This document shows, one piece after another, positions 23,948 through 32,700 of a stretch of 64,000 nt of DNA (the stretch's first letter is position 1; every line of letters starts with the position of its first letter). A program made the position numbers and the translations under genes. Source of the DNA: Paenibacillus humicus NBRC 102415 (GTDB lineage: Bacteria; Bacillota; Bacilli; Paenibacillales; Paenibacillaceae); assembly GCF_004000905.1 (NCBI RefSeq), contig NZ_BIMD01000020.1, forward strand, positions 20,101 to 84,100. The letters are read 5' to 3'. The notes below the pieces were generated by a model. It made no database searches and had not been told where the DNA came from. It was given only the letters and a program-made list of their open reading frames with translations.

Positions 23948-25417
23948 ATGCTTACGCGGGCCAAGGTCAGCGAGCTGCAGCAGAGAGTGTCCCATCAGGC
24001 GCAGAGCGCCGAGGATATGGAGGACCTGAAAAGCAAGTATACGACGATCACCTTCGACGAGGTGCTCGAGCTGTGCCAGAAGTACATCACCAAGATCGCG
24101 ACGCATGCTTTCCGCCGCGAGAGCGATCCCGGGCGCAAGCGGGAGATGACGAAGTCCTACATCAACGAGTTCGTCGATTCCCAGCGTCCAACGGTCGAGG
24201 GCCACTACGATCTGCTTTCGCTCAAGCAGGCGCTTGTCGACGAGATCACCCACTATGGGCCGATCACCAAGGCGATGGAGGATCCGGCGATCGACGAGAT
24301 CCGGGCGAACGGCCCGGAGCAGATCTTTGTCGAGAGCGGAGGCAAGTCGCTCGCCTGGGATCAGCATTTCAGCGACCGGGAGCATATGGAGCGGATCATA
24401 TCCAAGCTGATCGGCGTCTCCAAGGTGAGGCTGACTCCGAAGATTCCGATGGTCAACGCCCGCACGATCGAGGGTTACCGGGTCAACGCGACCCATGCGG
24501 AAATCTCGCCTTACGACATGCCGGCCTTTGTCATCCGGAAGTTCAGCAAGAAGTCGGTCACGCCGGAGATGATGATCCAGAACGAATCGTTCTCGGCCAA
24601 CATGTTCAAGCTGCTGTCGCTCATCCCCAAGGCGGATCTCTCCTGGATCACGGTCGGGCCGACAGGCAGCGGCAAGACGACTCTGAACGAGGTGCTGATC
24701 AAGGAGATCAATCCGCTGTCGCGCATCATTACGATCGAGAATCCTTCGGAGATGAGGCTGCTGCGCAGAGAAGGCGGCACCGATCACGGACGTGTCATCA
24801 ACGACGTGCTCCAGTACGAATCGGTGCCGGACGAGGATGACTCCAGCCCGGCGACGATGGAGAATCTGCTCATCAACGCGATGCGGCAGTCGCCGCACTG
24901 GATCGGTCCGGGCGAGCTGCGGACGCCGGGCGAGTTCGCGACTGCGCTGCGTGCCGCGCAGACGGGACACTACTTCTTCACCACGCTGCATGCCGAGGGC
25001 GACAGGGAAGCGATCTACCGGTTCCTGACCGCTTACCTCATGGCCTCCAACGAGCCGGCGGAGCTGGCGCTGAGGAATATATGCACGGCGGTCAAGTTTG
25101 TCATCTTCCAAGAGAAGCTGGCCGACGGCACGCGCAAGGTGACCTCCATATCCGAGATTCTCGGCTCCGAGGGTCTGGAGCCGATCGTGAACCCGATCTA
25201 CAAGTTCATCTCGGAGGATGTGCTGGAGGAGAAGGGCACGCACCGGGTGCTCAAGATCGTCGGCAAGCATAAGCGCGTCGGCATGCTGTCGGAGAAGGTG
25301 CAGCAGTCCATGCTCAAGGCGGGCATCAAGCGCAGCCGCTTCGACTTCCTGACCCGGATGCCGGACGACAACGAGACAGAGAGGTATGTGCCGGATGAAT
25401 ACGACGCTTCTCGTTAG
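23948..25417 (+). CDS. tadA: Pilus assembly/secretion ATPase, TadA/CpaF family
   Basis: This 489-residue hexameric secretion ATPase powers Tad pilus assembly. The Walker A is GPTGSGKTTLNE (about 237-248). The Asp-box-like ITIENPSEMRL and the His box TTLHAEGD are present. The usual Walker B VGEVR is replaced by GPGELR. The N-terminal part includes AIDEIRANGPEQIFVE, the conserved CpaF region. SD GAGGGGGAGG precedes the ATG. Its end overlaps the tadB-like gene. Confidence 0.9.
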   Translation: MLTRAKVSELQQRVSHQAQSAEDMEDLKSKYTTITFDEVLELCQKYITKIATHAFRRESDPGRKREMTKSYINEFVDSQRPTVEGHYDLLSLKQALVDEITHYGPITKAMEDPAIDEIRANGPEQIFVESGGKSLAWDQHFSDREHMERIISKLIGVSKVRLTPKIPMVNARTIEGYRVNATHAEISPYDMPAFVIRKFSKKSVTPEMMIQNESFSANMFKLLSLIPKADLSWITVGPTGSGKTTLNEVLIKEINPLSRIITIENPSEMRLLRREGGTDHGRVINDVLQYESVPDEDDSSPATMENLLINAMRQSPHWIGPGELRTPGEFATALRAAQTGHYFFTTLHAEGDREAIYRFLTAYLMASNEPAELALRNICTAVKFVIFQEKLADGTRKVTSISEILGSEGLEPIVNPIYKFISEDVLEEKGTHRVLKIVGKHKRVGMLSEKVQQSMLKAGIKRSRFDFLTRMPDDNETERYVPDEYDASR

Positions 25418-26381
25418 CCTGTTTCTCGGCATCGGCGCCTTCGTGCTCTTCAATGCGGTGTTCGAGGTCCGCTTCTTCCAGGGTGCCGGCCGGTTCATCC
25501 TGAATCTGGTCGACACGCTGGCGGAGCATCTCGGCCGCTACAACACCAGGCGTTATGTGGAGCGGATCAAGCGGGAGCGGATCGTGCGGCGCAAGGAGAA
25601 CGTGTTCACCAAATACAACCGGCTGGCAGAGGAGCTGATCCTCGACTTCCGGCTGCCGCTGACGCTGGAGAGCTTCACCTCCCTCCTCTGCATCCTGTTC
25701 GCCCTGACGGCGCTCCTGATCGTGTTCTTCATGCAGAATGTGACGCTGTCGGTCGTCGTCACGATCTCGATCTTCATCGGGCTGCTGACCTACTTCGTCA
25801 TGCAGTCCAAGTCGATCAAGGCGGAGCGGCTGGAGGCGATCATGGACGCCGAGGACATCATCTGTCCGCTGGCGCGCGACGGGGTGCTGGTCGCGATCAA
25901 GAAGGTGATGGCGACGGAAGAATACATACGCCCTGCTCTCCGGCCTTACTTCCAGCAGTTCATCGACAACTGCGAGAACAACGGCTATTCGTTCAAGCAG
26001 GCCATCCTGCTGCTGAACCGGCAGCTTGGCCCCAAGTTCGACAACTTCACGAAGAAGGCCATCACATTCGAGTACAACGAGCGCAAGGGGATGGCGGATA
26101 TCTTCCTCGACATCGTCGACGAAAACGCCGTGCTGCGCGAGATCAACGTCCGCAAGGATCGAATCTTCCGCAAGATGAACCGCGATTTCCTGCTCAAGAC
26201 GCTGATCATCGTCCTGTTCTTCTTTTACGCTCTGTCGGTGCCCGACTTCCGGGAATTCATGCTCCATACGACAGCAGGCAAAGTGATCAACTCCCTGCTC
26301 GTCAGCGTCATCTGCATCAGCTTCGCCCGCTGCCAGGCGCTGCAGGGCAATCTCGGGCCGGGAGGCGGTGGGGCCAAATGA
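25395..26381 (+). CDS. tadB: TadB-like inner membrane platform protein
   Basis: The 328-residue protein has an N-terminal helix (TTLLVSLFLGIGAFVLF), a pair of helices near residues 95-135 and another pair near the C-terminus, framing a cytosolic four-helix region typical of T2SSF/GspF-type platform proteins. It sits between TadA and the second platform gene, as in tad loci. ATG 25395 is preferred; a GTG at 25386 is possible. It overlaps tadA by 23 bp and the next gene by 4 bp. Confidence 0.78.
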   Translation: MNTTLLVSLFLGIGAFVLFNAVFEVRFFQGAGRFILNLVDTLAEHLGRYNTRRYVERIKRERIVRRKENVFTKYNRLAEELILDFRLPLTLESFTSLLCILFALTALLIVFFMQNVTLSVVVTISIFIGLLTYFVMQSKSIKAERLEAIMDAEDIICPLARDGVLVAIKKVMATEEYIRPALRPYFQQFIDNCENNGYSFKQAILLLNRQLGPKFDNFTKKAITFEYNERKGMADIFLDIVDENAVLREINVRKDRIFRKMNRDFLLKTLIIVLFFFYALSVPDFREFMLHTTAGKVINSLLVSVICISFARCQALQGNLGPGGGGAK

Positions 26382-27259
26382 TCGCAATCGCCAAAATAAG
26401 CGCGCTGATCTCGGTGCTGTACATTGTCAAAGCGTTCTTGTATCCGATGTTCCGGCCGGTCAACCGGCGGCAGAAGCAGCGCGCCCGCCGGCTGCTCAAG
26501 GAACGGCGGAGCGAGGCGAGGCGCGCCCGGTTCCAGCAGTTCAAGAGCGGAACGGCCGCCAGATATGCCGACCGTCTGATGGGCTCGCCGGAGCGGCTGC
26601 GGCTGCAGAAGCTGATCGATCGGCTCGATCTGGCGAAGAAGCCGGCGGAGATCCGGGTGGAGCAGCTGCTGTATTCGGGTGGAGCGGTGCTGATTACGCT
26701 GCTGGCGCTGAGCGCCAACCGGCTGATCGGGTGCGTGGCGGCCGTGCTGATCTTCCTCGGCTGGCTGTACCCGGCCTCCGAGCTGGAAAAGAAGATCGAG
26801 CGCAAGAACCGCAACATCGCGCTCGATTTCCCGGGATTCTACAGCATGGCGTATTACCAGTACGCCAAGTCCGTCAACATTTATCTCGCGGACGTCATCC
26901 GGGACTATCTGCCGAGCGCCAATCCGGATATGGCCGAGGAGCTTGGAGTCATGCTCGACAATATCGAGTACGGCGAGGAATACGCGCTCAAGCAGTTCAA
27001 GAAGCGGGTGCCGCTGCACTACATCATCAAGTTCTGCGACATCATGGAGACCCGGCTCAAAGGGTACGACAACATCTCGCAGATGGAGTACCTCAAGAAC
27101 GAGGTCGACGAGTTCCGCGTCGTCGCGCTGGAAGACGATCTAAAGCGGCGCGAGCGGAGCAATTCCCGCCTGCAGCTGGTGCTGATCGCGGTGCTGATCG
27201 TGTACATCGCCATATACTATCTGTTCACGGTTCTGGATTCGATCAAGATGTTCCAGTAA
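26378..27259 (+). CDS. tadC: TadC-like inner membrane platform protein
   Basis: The 293-residue protein has a short N-terminal helix, a very basic stretch (about 25-60), a helix pair near 100-135 (AVLITLLALSANRLIG, AVLIFLGWLYPASE) and a C-terminal helix. The cytosolic region includes ALDFPGFYSMAYYQYAKS, matching the GspF/TadC plan. It overlaps tadB by an ATGA. A 175-bp gap with no recognised gene follows before the pilin; a promoter may lie there but none is clear. Confidence 0.76.
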   Translation: MIAIAKISALISVLYIVKAFLYPMFRPVNRRQKQRARRLLKERRSEARRARFQQFKSGTAARYADRLMGSPERLRLQKLIDRLDLAKKPAEIRVEQLLYSGGAVLITLLALSANRLIGCVAAVLIFLGWLYPASELEKKIERKNRNIALDFPGFYSMAYYQYAKSVNIYLADVIRDYLPSANPDMAEELGVMLDNIEYGEEYALKQFKKRVPLHYIIKFCDIMETRLKGYDNISQMEYLKNEVDEFRVVALEDDLKRRERSNSRLQLVLIAVLIVYIAIYYLFTVLDSIKMFQ

Positions 27260-27434
27260 TTCAGGAGTCCATCATATAAACATTCCACCTGCGCGAGGCC
27301 GCTTATTGGCTGCATTCGCGGAGCATTGTTCCAATCGCTGTTGTCCCCGAATTTCTGCCTCCACCTGAGCAGCGGTCTTTGTACAATTTTCAAGCTCATC
27401 TATTACATCATTCATTTCACTGGGGGAAACGGTC

Positions 27435-27632
27435 ATGGATAAGAAACCGGTCAAGAAACAATCGTTCTGGAGCGAGGAGTCGGGTGACTTCGGCATCAAG
27501 GGCATTGCGATCACAGTGGCGGTCATCGTCATCATCGGCGCCGTCGTCGCCATCATCAACCAGAACCTGAACACCTGGGTGACGGACGTGTGGGACATGT
27601 TCATCAAGAAGATCGATGATCTGATCAAATAA
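27435..27632 (+). CDS. Short Flp-like (type IVb) pilin candidate
   Basis: The 65-residue protein has a polar start (MDKKPVKKQSFWSEESGDFG), a single hydrophobic helix (IAITVAVIVIIGAVVAII) and a short polar tail, the size and plan of Flp pilins. The Gly before the helix could be the prepilin cleavage site, but the Glu expected at +5 is absent (IKGIA follows). GGGG-rich sequence precedes the ATG. The TadV-like peptidase at 20293 is the likely processing enzyme. Confidence 0.7.
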   Translation: MDKKPVKKQSFWSEESGDFGIKGIAITVAVIVIIGAVVAIINQNLNTWVTDVWDMFIKKIDDLIK

Positions 27633-27646
27633 AGGCGGGTGAGTCC

Positions 27647-28126
27647 ATGCGCGGCATAGCCAAAGCCCTGCTGGCGACGATGCTGGTGTCGGTGGCCATC
27701 ATGCTGTTCACGAATCTCGTCTTCTTCTTTCCCTGGTATACGACGCTCATCGTAGAGACGTTCAATCTGTCCCAGGTGGCGGCAGGCGACAACTATGTCA
27801 AGCGCAGCTATTACGACGATGCTCTCGACCGGCTCAAGAACAGGCCGATCTACAGAGAAAAGGCGAACGACATCAAGCTGACAGTCGTCAACGCGGACGA
27901 CTACGACGCCGTCGGCTCCGACGACGAGGCCAGCTACGAGAACGCGACCGAGATTCAGAAGCCGTACAGGCAGAGAGGCAAGCCGGTCAAGGTGACGCTG
28001 AGCGCCGTCTACCCGCTGAGCATCACGGTTTGGGGCAGGAAGATCGAGGAGGAGGTGCCGGTGAGCTTCTCGCTTACGACAGTCGGCCTCAAGCATTACA
28101 AGGACTTGACCTACTATTTCGATTAG
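27647..28126 (+). CDS. Pseudopilin-like (TadE-type?) membrane protein
   Basis: The 159-residue protein has one N-terminal hydrophobic helix (about 6-30, ALLATMLVSVAIMLFTNLVFFF), then a soluble domain with RPIYREKANDIKLTVVN and a beta-rich end. It lies 14 bp after the pilin and 15 bp before a similar protein. Position and plan suggest a minor pilin such as TadE/TadF, but no diagnostic motif is visible. Function inferred from context only. Confidence 0.6.
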   Translation: MRGIAKALLATMLVSVAIMLFTNLVFFFPWYTTLIVETFNLSQVAAGDNYVKRSYYDDALDRLKNRPIYREKANDIKLTVVNADDYDAVGSDDEASYENATEIQKPYRQRGKPVKVTLSAVYPLSITVWGRKIEEEVPVSFSLTTVGLKHYKDLTYYFD

Positions 28127-28141
28127 ACGGGACTGAGGGGA

Positions 28142-28639
28142 ATGCGTACGATCGCGATCGGACTGCTGCTGGTTATCCTCGCATCCATCCTGATCGAGCC
28201 GTTGGTGGAGATCAGCCTCGTGATGAAGGACAAGATTGCTCTGGGCACCTCGCTCAGCAATGCAGCCCGGTCCGCCAAGGACCGCAGCCTGCAGTACGAG
28301 GCGATGCGCGGCCTGGACGCCAAGGTCGATCCCGAACGGTTCAAGGATTACTTCTCGGAGGCATTCGGCGCGGCGATGAACGCCTCGCTCGATTCCAGAT
28401 CCGGAGACACGCTCCGCTTCCGCTCCAACAACGGCAAGTGGAACGATATCGTCGTCACTCTGGACATCGCGGAGAACGAGGATCCCTCGACGGAGCGGAC
28501 GGTGACGAAGGTGGAGGTATCGGCCGAATCGGATTACCGGTTCAAAACGAAGTACCTGAGAGCGGCAAGCGGGGCAGGAACGACTTCTCCCTTCCGGATG
28601 AAGATGGACCGCGAGCTGCTGCTGTCGGTGAAGAATTGA
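28142..28639 (+). CDS. Second pseudopilin-like membrane protein
   Basis: The 165-residue protein starts with a hydrophobic helix (IAIGLLLVILASILIEPLVEI), with a Glu inside the helix as in many pilin-like proteins. A helical then beta-rich exported domain follows. It resembles its upstream neighbour in plan but not clearly in sequence. It is 18 bp before the YukD-like gene, marking the join between the Tad part and the type VII part. Confidence 0.6.
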   Translation: MRTIAIGLLLVILASILIEPLVEISLVMKDKIALGTSLSNAARSAKDRSLQYEAMRGLDAKVDPERFKDYFSEAFGAAMNASLDSRSGDTLRFRSNNGKWNDIVVTLDIAENEDPSTERTVTKVEVSAESDYRFKTKYLRAASGAGTTSPFRMKMDRELLLSVKN

Positions 28640-28657
28640 CGGAAAGGAAGCTTCTGC

Positions 28658-28894
28658 ATGGACTACATCATGGTGACCTTCCAGGCGGATAGGCGCCCTG
28701 CCGTGGATCTGAAGATCCCGGCCTTCGTTACGGCCGGCGAGCTGCTCGCCATGCTGGACGAAGCGCTGAATCTGGAGCTGGATGCCGGGCAGGGAGGCAG
28801 GCTGCAGGCGGAGCCGCTGGGGCGCATTCTGGACGGGCGCCGCACGCTGGAGGAAGAAGGAGTCGGACACGGAGCTCTGCTCACGCTGATATAG
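28658..28894 (+). CDS. YukD/EsaB-like ubiquitin-fold protein
   Basis: The 78-residue protein has the length and pattern of YukD/EsaB, small ubiquitin-like proteins of type VIIb secretion: a strand (MVTFQADRRPAVDLKIP), a helix (AGELLAMLDEALNLEL), then GRILDGRRTLEEEGVGHGALLTLI, matching the typical end where 'gvg dGd xL xli' closes the domain. Its position before the EssC gene supports this. It is the first type VII component in the operon. Confidence 0.75.
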   Translation: MDYIMVTFQADRRPAVDLKIPAFVTAGELLAMLDEALNLELDAGQGGRLQAEPLGRILDGRRTLEEEGVGHGALLTLI

Positions 28895-28906
28895 GGAGGT
28901 GACGAG

Positions 28907-29737
28907 GTGCAGGGAAATCTGGCGAATGGAGGACTCGTCCTGCAGGCGGGGAACGGAGTCTGGATCAGCGATGTCGACCGCTACTCAGGGACGCTCTGCC
29001 TCGATCCGTCCGGCGGCGTCTCCCGGATCGACGGCCTGCTCTGGTTCATGAACGCCGGAGCGGATGCCGTGTACGGCAGCGACCAGCTGCGCGGCGGCGC
29101 GTTATGCGCGTACGATCCCGCGAGCGGCCGCGGCCGGCTGCTGTCCGAGACTCCCTGCAGCGGTCTGACGCTGCGGGGGGAATGGCTTTATTACTTAAGC
29201 GAGAAGGATCTGCGGCTGTACCGCTGCCATACCGACGGCAGCGGAGAAACACGGCTGACGGACGAGCAGGCGCGCGGCTTCCTTGTGGACGAGGACCGGA
29301 TCTACTTCAGTGCGGATGCAGGAATCCATGTCATCCGGACGGGCGGGAAGCAGCGGGAGCGGCTGTCGGCTTGCCGCTGCGGGGCGATCGTTCCGATCGG
29401 CGGCTGGCTTGCGTTCGGCGATCCCGACAACCGCGGTACGCTGACGCTGATCGATAAGGAAAGCGGAGCCGTGGCGGAGGCTTTCGAGGATATCGAAGCG
29501 GGCAGCATCGTCGCCGACGGACGTTATCTGTATGTCGCCAATCTTCGCAACGGCGGCACGATCTATCGGATCGATCCCATCCAGGGCCGGACCATCCGCA
29601 TCTGCGGCGAACGGGCCGAGAGCCTGCATATAATCGGAGGCGATCTGTTCTTCCGGGACGGCTCCGGCTGGAGCCGGATGTCGCTGCTCGGGGGACAAGC
29701 CTCTCGGGTCGAGCTGCAGGATGGAGGGATGGCATGA
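28907..29737 (+). CDS. DUF5050-like beta-propeller protein
   Basis: The 276-residue soluble protein has at least five repeats of a propeller blade pattern (GLLWFMNAGADAVYG, EWLYYLSEKDLRLYRCHTDG, DRIYFSADAGIHVIR, RYLYVANLRNGGTIYRID, GDLFFRDGSGWSRMSL). There is no signal peptide, so it is probably cytosolic. This resembles DUF5050-type propellers. It starts at GTG 28907 after GGGAGGTG and overlaps the EssC start by 4 bp, suggesting it works with that ATPase, perhaps in place of the missing FHA modules; that role is a guess. Confidence 0.65.
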   Translation: MQGNLANGGLVLQAGNGVWISDVDRYSGTLCLDPSGGVSRIDGLLWFMNAGADAVYGSDQLRGGALCAYDPASGRGRLLSETPCSGLTLRGEWLYYLSEKDLRLYRCHTDGSGETRLTDEQARGFLVDEDRIYFSADAGIHVIRTGGKQRERLSACRCGAIVPIGGWLAFGDPDNRGTLTLIDKESGAVAEAFEDIEAGSIVADGRYLYVANLRNGGTIYRIDPIQGRTIRICGERAESLHIIGGDLFFRDGSGWSRMSLLGGQASRVELQDGGMA

Positions 29738-32700
29738 TGAAGACCAGCCAGCATGCCTTCAGCCGCCAGCCTCGTTTCATGCCTGACATGCCGGGTGGAG
29801 AGGTCGCCATTCCCGATCCGCCGTATTCCCAGGAGAAGCCCGACATCGCCTGGTTCACGATTCTCGCGCCGCCGGCGGTCATGCTCGTCATCACGTTCAT
29901 GCTGGCGCTGACGTCGCAGTCGATGTTCCTGCTGATCTCGATCGCGACGACCGCCATTACGCTCGTCACCTCGCTGACGGGGGCCGCATCGCAGATCCGC
30001 CGGTACAAGAACCGCAAGAAGGAGCGCGAGAGCAAGTACCTGCAGTTCATCGCGGACCGGCGCAGCGAGCTGGCGATCGCCCGCGAGCAGCAGGCCAAGG
30101 CGATGAACGAGCTCCATCCGGAGCCGGCCGTCTGCCTCCAGCGGATCGCCAGCCTGGACGGCAAGCTGTGGGAGAGGACGTCCTCGTACCCGGACTTTCT
30201 GGCTCTGCGCCTCGGCCTCGGCAACGTGCCGCTCTCGATGACGATCAAGCACAGCCCGCAGGCAATCCTGCTTGAGAGCGATCCGCTGCAGATGGAGCCG
30301 CAGCGGCTGGCGCTCGAATTCGAGCGTGTTCCGGACGTGCCGGTGGCGGTCGATCTTGCCGGCTCGGAGATTTGCGGAATCGCAGGCGAGGATGGCAAGA
30401 CGGCGGAGCTGGCGAGGCTCATGCTGCTGCAGCTCATCACCCATCACGGCTACGACGACGTCCGCGTCGTCGTGCTGGCCGCCGACGACGGCGCCGCCAA
30501 GTGGGATTGGCTGAAGTTTCTGCCGCATCTGTGGGATGACGCCATGGAGACGAGATATCTGCTGTGCGGCAAGGCGGTCGCCCATCAGGCGCTCGGCGAC
30601 CTGTACGCCGTCCTGAAGGACCGGGAGTTCCGCACGGTAGGCGGTTCGACGCTGCCGCATTATGTCTTCGTTGTTGAGGACGCATCCCTCCTCGATTACG
30701 AGCCGATCAACAAATACGTGTTCAACCGCTGCGGGCACCTGGGCGTCTCCTCGGTGTTCCTTGCCGGCAACCAGGCTTACCTGCCGATGAACTGCCGGAC
30801 CGTCATTACGCTGCAGGGCAAGACCGGCGAGCTGGCGGACCGGGAGAGCGGCGGCAAGATTCTGTTCCGCCCGGACAAGCTCGACTTCAAGAGCCTGCAG
30901 CAGACAGTCAGGCGGCTCGGACCGCTGCGGCTGCGGGAGAACGGCGCGAGCTTCTCCCTGCCCGCCTCCGTCACGCTGCTCGATCTGCTCCGTGTCCGTA
31001 CGGTCGGCGAGGTCGAGCTGGCGGAGCGCTGGAGCCGCAACCGCACGTTCAAGGGCATCAGCGTGCCGATCGGCGTGAAAGGCGGCGGCTCGCTGTTCAG
31101 CCTCGATCTGCATGAGACGGGGCACGGTCCGCACGGCCTCGTCGCCGGCACGACGGGATCGGGCAAGAGCGAGCTGCTGCAGAGCATCATCATCTCGCTG
31201 GCGGTGAACTATCATCCCCATGACATTGTCTTCGTCCTGATCGACTACAAGGGCGGCGGCATGGCGGATGTATTCAAGGGCATGCCGCATCTTGTCGGCA
31301 CGATCACGAACCTTGGAGGCAATCAGACGACGCGGGCGCTGCTATCGATCAAGAGCGAGCTGCAGCGGCGGCAGCGGCTCTTCTCCCGGTACGGAGTCAA
31401 CAATATCGACCGCTACCAGAAGCTCTATTACAGCCTCGACGACCGGGGAGACATGCCTCCGATTCCGCATCTGGTCATGATCGCCGACGAGTTCGCCGAG
31501 CTGAAGCAGGACCAGCCTGAGTTCATGAAGGAGCTCGTCAGCGCGGCTCGCGTCGGCCGAAGCCTCGGGGTCCATTTGATTCTGGCCACCCAGAAGCCGG
31601 CCGGCGTCGTGGACGACCAGATCTGGAGCAACTCGAAGTTCAAGATCTGCCTCAAGGTCCAGGACGAGGCCGACAGCAAGGATGTCATCAAGCGTCCGGA
31701 TGCGGCCCTGATCAAGGAGCCGGGCCGGGCTTACATCCAGGTCGGCAACGACGAGATCTTCGAGCTCTTCCAGTCTGCCTACTCCGGAGCCGACTATGAT
31801 CCCGAGGGCGAGATGCTGCGCAGCGAGAACCGCGTCAAGCGGATCTACGAGCTGGGGCCGGGAGGCAGGGCGGAGCAGATCTATCCCGCGGAGGAAGAGA
31901 AGATCGCGGCGAGGGAGCTGCCGAGCCAGCTCAAGGCGATGGTCGATCATATCGCGTCGACGGCAAGGGACGGCGGCATCCTGCCGCTGGAAGGTCCGTG
32001 GATGCCGCCGCTGCCGGAGCAGCTCGACCTGAAGGGCATGCTGCCGGAGGCGGCGCTGGCTTCCTGCGAGAGCGGCATCTGGCCGGCGGACAAGCCGATC
32101 TTCGCCGTCTCCGCCGGCATGCTCGACGATCCGCGCGGCCAGCTGCAGGAGCCGCTTGTCATCGATTTTGCCGCTGAAGGCAATCTGTTCGTGTACGGGG
32201 CGCCGGGAACGGGCAAGACGGTGCTGCTGAGGACGCTCTGCCTGTCGATCGCCATGTCCTATTCGCCGGACGAAGCCCGGATTTACGTCATGGACTTCGG
32301 CGGTTCTTCCTTCAAGGCGATGGAGAAGCTTCCCCATTGCGGCGGCGTGATGACGCTGGAGCAGGAGAGCCGGATCAGCCAGTTCATGCTCTACATCTTC
32401 CGCCTGATGGAAGAGCGCAAGCGGCTCTTCGAGCAATCCGGCAGCGACGGCTTCGCCGACTACCGCGGCAAGGGCGGCAGGCTGCCCGCCGTCGCCGTCG
32501 TCATCGACAATTACTTCGCGCTGTCGGAAACCTATGAGGCGGTGGACGACAAAATGATCGTGCTCGCCCGGGAAGGCTTCAAGTACGGCATCTACATGGT
32601 CGTCACCGCGACCAACTCGGCGCTCGTCCGGTACAAGTTCGCCGTCAACTTCAAGATGGCCGTCAGCCTGCAGCTGACGGACAAAAGCGAGTATGACGGC

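Noticed and set aside
23129..25516. Very long minus-strand reading frame opposite the Tad genes
   Set aside because: It is antisense to TadZ- and TadA-like genes with clear motifs, has biased His/Arg/Leu-rich composition typical of high-GC antisense frames, and lacks a ribosome binding site or family resemblance.
29563..31290. Long minus-strand frame opposite essC
   Set aside because: It lies antisense to the Walker A region of essC and shows only shadow composition; no motif was seen.
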